Source of the DNA: Agrobacterium sp. RAC06
GTDB lineage: Bacteria > Pseudomonadota > Alphaproteobacteria > Rhizobiales > Rhizobiaceae
NCBI RefSeq assembly: GCF_001713475.1
Contig: NZ_CP016499.1
Coordinates: 4,155,501 to 4,219,500, forward strand
DNA: 64,000 bases
Direction: 5' to 3'
In this document: positions 59,965 through 64,000 of the stretch, one piece after another
Numbering within the stretch: position 1 is the stretch's first letter
How the letters are laid out: each line of letters starts with the position of its first letter
The notes under the pieces: model-generated
Told to the model about the DNA's origin: nothing
Databases searched by the model: none
Seen by the model: only the letters and a program-made list of their open reading frames with translations
Position numbers and translations under genes: made by a program

Positions 59965-60711
59965 ATGGCTGGCCATTCACAGTTCAAAAACATCATGCAC
60001 CGCAAGGGCAAGCAGGACGGTATCCGTTCGAAGATGTTCTCCAAGCTTGCGCGCGAAATCACCGTTGCCGCAAAGACCGGTCTGCCCGACCCTGCGATGA
60101 ATGCCGCACTTCGCCTCGCCGTGCAGAACGCCAAGGCGCAGTCGATGCCGAAGGACAACATCGAGCGCGCCATCAAGAAGGCGTCCGGTGCCGATGCCGA
60201 GACCTATGACGCGATCCGCTATGAAGGCTATGGCCCTGGCGGCGTTGCCGTCATCGTCGAGACTCTGACCGACAACCGCAACCGCACGGCCTCCGTCGTT
60301 CGCTCGACCTTCTCCAAGGCAGGTGGTGCACTCGGCGAAACCGGTTCGGTGTCCTTCTCCTTCGACCATGTCGGCGAAATCACCTACAAAGCCTCCGTCG
60401 GCGACGCCGACAAGGTGATGGAAGCGGCGATCGAAGCCGGTGCCGAAGACGTGGTGTCGGATGAAGACGGGCATACGATCTACTGCGCCTTCGAAGACAT
60501 GAACGAAGTGTCCAAGGCGCTCGAAGCCGTGCTCGGTGGCGCGGAAACCGTCAAGGCAATCTGGAAGCCGCAGAACACTATCGAAGTCGATGAAGAAAAG
60601 GCGACCTCGCTGATGAAGCTCATCGACACACTCGAAGACGATGACGATGTGCAGAACGTCTATTCGAACTTCGAAGTCTCCGACGAAGTCATGGCGAAAC
60701 TCTCGGCCTGA
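59965..60711 (+). CDS. yebC: YebC/PmpR-family regulator
   Basis: A 248-residue YebC-family protein. The opening [18 protein letters not shown] is the family hallmark, followed by [35 protein letters not shown] and [19 protein letters not shown]. Members act as transcription regulators, and recent work also links them to translation through proline-rich stretches. The ATG at 59965 has CAGGGGTGCC before it. In proteobacteria it is often upstream of ruvC, which is not within this window. A strong terminator follows. Confidence 0.95.
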   Translation: MAGHSQFKNIMHRKGKQDGIRSKMFSKLAREITVAAKTGLPDPAMNAALRLAVQNAKAQSMPKDNIERAIKKASGADAETYDAIRYEGYGPGGVAVIVETLTDNRNRTASVVRSTFSKAGGALGETGSVSFSFDHVGEITYKASVGDADKVMEAAIEAGAEDVVSDEDGHTIYCAFEDMNEVSKALEAVLGGAETVKAIWKPQNTIEVDEEKATSLMKLIDTLEDDDDVQNVYSNFEVSDEVMAKLSA

Positions 60712-60735
60712 TCGTCTGGACCTATCGAGACAAAC

Positions 60736-60767
60736 AAAAGCCCGGCTGTATCGCAGCCGGGCTTTTT
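60736..60767 (+). terminator. Terminator of yebC (bidirectional)
   Basis: AAAAGCCCGGCTG and CAGCCGGGCTTTT form a 13-bp stem with loop TATCG and a T-run. It may also serve the convergent glmM. Confidence 0.93.
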
Positions 60768-60791
60768 GCAATTCAGGGTCCCTGCATCGGC

Positions 60792-62147
60792 TCAGGCAGC
60801 GGCGCTGCGGACGCTTGCGATGACGTCGACGAGTTCGTTGACGATGCGCTCGACCTGGGCGCGGTCGTCGCCTTCAGCCATGACGCGGATCAACGGCTCG
60901 GTGCCCGAGGGGCGGATGACCAGACGACCGGACTTGGCAAGCTCTGCCTCCGCGTCAGCGATGGCCTGCTTGACGACGGCGTCTTCCAAGGGCTTGCCGC
61001 CGGAGAAGCGGACATTGCGCAGGAGCTGCGGTACAGGCTCGAATCGGTGGCAGAGCTCGCTGACCGTCTTGCCGGTGCGCTTGACCGCTGCCAGGATCTG
61101 CAGGGCAGCCACAAGGCCGTCGCCGGTCGTGCCGTGGTCGGCCAGCACGATATGGCCGGACTGTTCGCCGCCAACGTTGAAGTCGTGGTTGCGCATGTGC
61201 TCGACGACATAGCGGTCGCCGACCTTGGTGCGGGCAAGCGTCAGGCCCTTGTCGCCGAGGAAGCGTTCCAGGCCGAGGTTCGACATGACGGTCGCGACGA
61301 TGCCGCCGCCACGCAGCAGCCCATCCTGCGCCCAGGTTTCGGCAACGACCGCCATCAGCTGATCGCCGTCGATGACGGTGCCGTTTTCGTCGACGATGAT
61401 GACGCGGTCGGCGTCGCCATCGAGTGCGATACCGATGTCGGCGCGGGTTTCATGGACCTTCTTCTGCAGGGCGTCCGGATGGGTCGAGCCGCATTCCAGG
61501 TTGATATTCGTGCCGTTCGGCTCGTCGCCGATGGTGACAACGTCAGCACCGAGCTCCCAGAGGGCTGCGGGCGCTACCTTGTAGGCGGCGCCGTTGGCAC
61601 AGTCGATGGCAACGCGCAGACCGTGCAGCGTCACGTCGCGGGGCAGGGTGCGCTTGGCGAATTCAACGTAGCGGTCATGCACGCCGTCGATGCGCTTCGC
61701 ACGGCCGATGTCGTTGGGGGCTGCGAGCTGGCCATAGAGGTCCTTCTCGAGCAGTTCCTCGATCTGCTGCTCAAGCTCGTCCGACAGCTTGTAGCCGTCG
61801 GGGCCGAAGAGCTTGATGCCATTGTCGGCGAAGGGATTGTGCGAGGCGGAGATCATCACGCCGAGGTCGCAGCGCAGCGAGCGCGTCAGCATGGCGACGG
61901 CGGGCGTCGGGATCGGGCCGAGAACGAAAGCATCGAGGCCGGCTGCCGTGAAACCCGCGACCATGGCGTTTTCCAGCATGTAGCCGGAGAGGCGCGTATC
62001 CTTGCCGATCACCACCCGGTGGCGGTGTCCGCCGCGGCGGAAGATCGTGCCGGCGGCAATGCCGACACGCATGGCGAGGTCGGGTGTCATGGGGAAGCGG
62101 TTGGAGAGGCCGCGAATACCGTCCGTGCCGAAGTAACGACGTGTCAT
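60792..62147 (-). CDS. glmM: Phosphoglucosamine mutase
   Basis: Converts glucosamine-6-phosphate to glucosamine-1-phosphate for UDP-GlcNAc, needed for peptidoglycan and lipopolysaccharide. The product has 451 residues. Signatures are [20 protein letters not shown], catalytic Ser102 in [15 protein letters not shown], metal-binding [14 protein letters not shown] and sugar-binding [20 protein letters not shown] chose the ATG at 62145-62147 (AAGGA 9 nt upstream), giving the standard N-terminus; an ATG seven codons earlier has no ribosome site. It follows ftsH across a terminator. Confidence 0.97.
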   Translation of the reverse strand: MTRRYFGTDGIRGLSNRFPMTPDLAMRVGIAAGTIFRRGGHRHRVVIGKDTRLSGYMLENAMVAGFTAAGLDAFVLGPIPTPAVAMLTRSLRCDLGVMISASHNPFADNGIKLFGPDGYKLSDELEQQIEELLEKDLYGQLAAPNDIGRAKRIDGVHDRYVEFAKRTLPRDVTLHGLRVAIDCANGAAYKVAPAALWELGADVVTIGDEPNGTNINLECGSTHPDALQKKVHETRADIGIALDGDADRVIIVDENGTVIDGDQLMAVVAETWAQDGLLRGGGIVATVMSNLGLERFLGDKGLTLARTKVGDRYVVEHMRNHDFNVGGEQSGHIVLADHGTTGDGLVAALQILAAVKRTGKTVSELCHRFEPVPQLLRNVRFSGGKPLEDAVVKQAIADAEAELAKSGRLVIRPSGTEPLIRVMAEGDDRAQVERIVNELVDVIASVRSAAA

Positions 62148-62343
62148 CAAGTGTTCCTTCAAGTCCATTTCGCTGGCGGTCGCTGCACGTGATCAGCCAG
62201 GAGCGATCATGCATGGGCCCGCGGTTGGCTGCTCATGCCATAGAACGCGACGAAGAACACGTAAAATAGCGCTAAAGCTCATTACATGCCGTTACTGCCG
62301 GAAGGGTCATCCACCGGATTTTGCGGCCAAGGTCCGTTGCTTA

Positions 62344-62375
62344 CAAAAAAGGCCACCCGGTCGGGGGTGGCCTTT
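62344..62375 (-). terminator. Terminator between ftsH and glmM
   Basis: A stem of 11 bp (AAAGGCCACCC / GGGTGGCCTTT) followed by TTTTTTGTAA on the minus strand, 23 bp after the ftsH stop. Confidence 0.92.
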
Positions 62376-62397
62376 GGCTGTTTGTGGAGGCTCGTAA

Positions 62398-64000
<1,603 letters not shown>

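Overview
The window is about 64 kb of GC-rich alphaproteobacterial chromosome, almost certainly from the Rhizobiaceae (Rhizobium/Sinorhizobium/Agrobacterium relatives). This rests on an Omp10-type lipoprotein, homospermidine synthase, GapR, an RcdA-like DUF1465 protein next to DUF1192, the tkt-gap...pgk-fba cluster beside DUF4164-zapA-6S RNA, and many rhizobial domains of unknown function. Coding density is high. I see no rRNA, tRNA, insertion sequence, prophage or CRISPR array. The region is mostly core chromosome with small accessory insertions.

Layout: 1-1.1 kb, a truncated chemoreceptor gene preceded by a lone periplasmic Cache-like protein. 1.5-6.7 kb, ferrochelatase, a periplasmic 5'-nucleotidase with a LysM tail, Omp10 and homospermidine synthase. 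6.9-8.4 kb, a HicAB toxin-antitoxin pair overlapping a DUF3445 haem-dependent demethylase-like gene. 8.4-12.3 kb, pepF-pabB-pabC-like-yciI. 12.6-16.1 kb, an NtrC-like regulator without the GAFTGA loop and a LAS-type peptidoglycan peptidase. 16.2-19.8 kb, GapR, DUF1244, an N-formylglutamate amidohydrolase and DUF1036-pyk. 19.9-26.2 kb, an alpha/beta hydrolase, a BrnT/HTH toxin-antitoxin pair, a TPR protein, rpmJ, purEK, two DUF465 proteins, an ArsR regulator and a TSUP transporter. 26.3-32.6 kb, a ThiE-like protein, a Sel1 protein, an MgtC/DUF4010 membrane protein, SuhB and a non-flagellar MotA/MotB-like pair. 32.7-42.1 kb, an FAD dehydrogenase, an ABC exporter, rpmE, a patatin, RcdA, DUF1192, an MFS carrier, a PACE exporter and a PhzF protein. 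42.2-51.9 kb, fba, pgk, gap and tkt on the minus strand, interrupted by a K+/H+ antiporter and a BCCT transporter. 52.2-56.8 kb, DUF4164, zapA, 6S RNA, a Cache chemoreceptor, 5-formyl-THF cyclo-ligase and a YmdB-like phosphodiesterase. 56.9-64 kb, a soluble CZB chemoreceptor, a secreted MBL-fold protein, a PNPOx-like protein, YebC, GlmM and FtsH (cut by the window edge).

Functional themes are central carbon flux (tkt, gap, pgk, fba, pyk), purine, folate and haem synthesis, envelope biogenesis (GlmM, FtsH, LAS peptidase, Omp10, ABC exporter), cell-cycle and chromosome proteins (ZapA, GapR, RcdA), and chemotaxis (three receptors).

I did not find a clear multi-gene defence or secondary-metabolite system. 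The best leads are small. They are regulatory RNA-like structures before rpmE, rpmJ and the motA-like gene, a CtrA-type box before rcdA, an operator embedded in the hicAB -10 box, a probably leaderless brnT, a 72-bp structured intergenic palindrome, the GAFTGA-less regulator, the MotA/MotB-like pair, and the stand-alone Cache protein beside a chemoreceptor.
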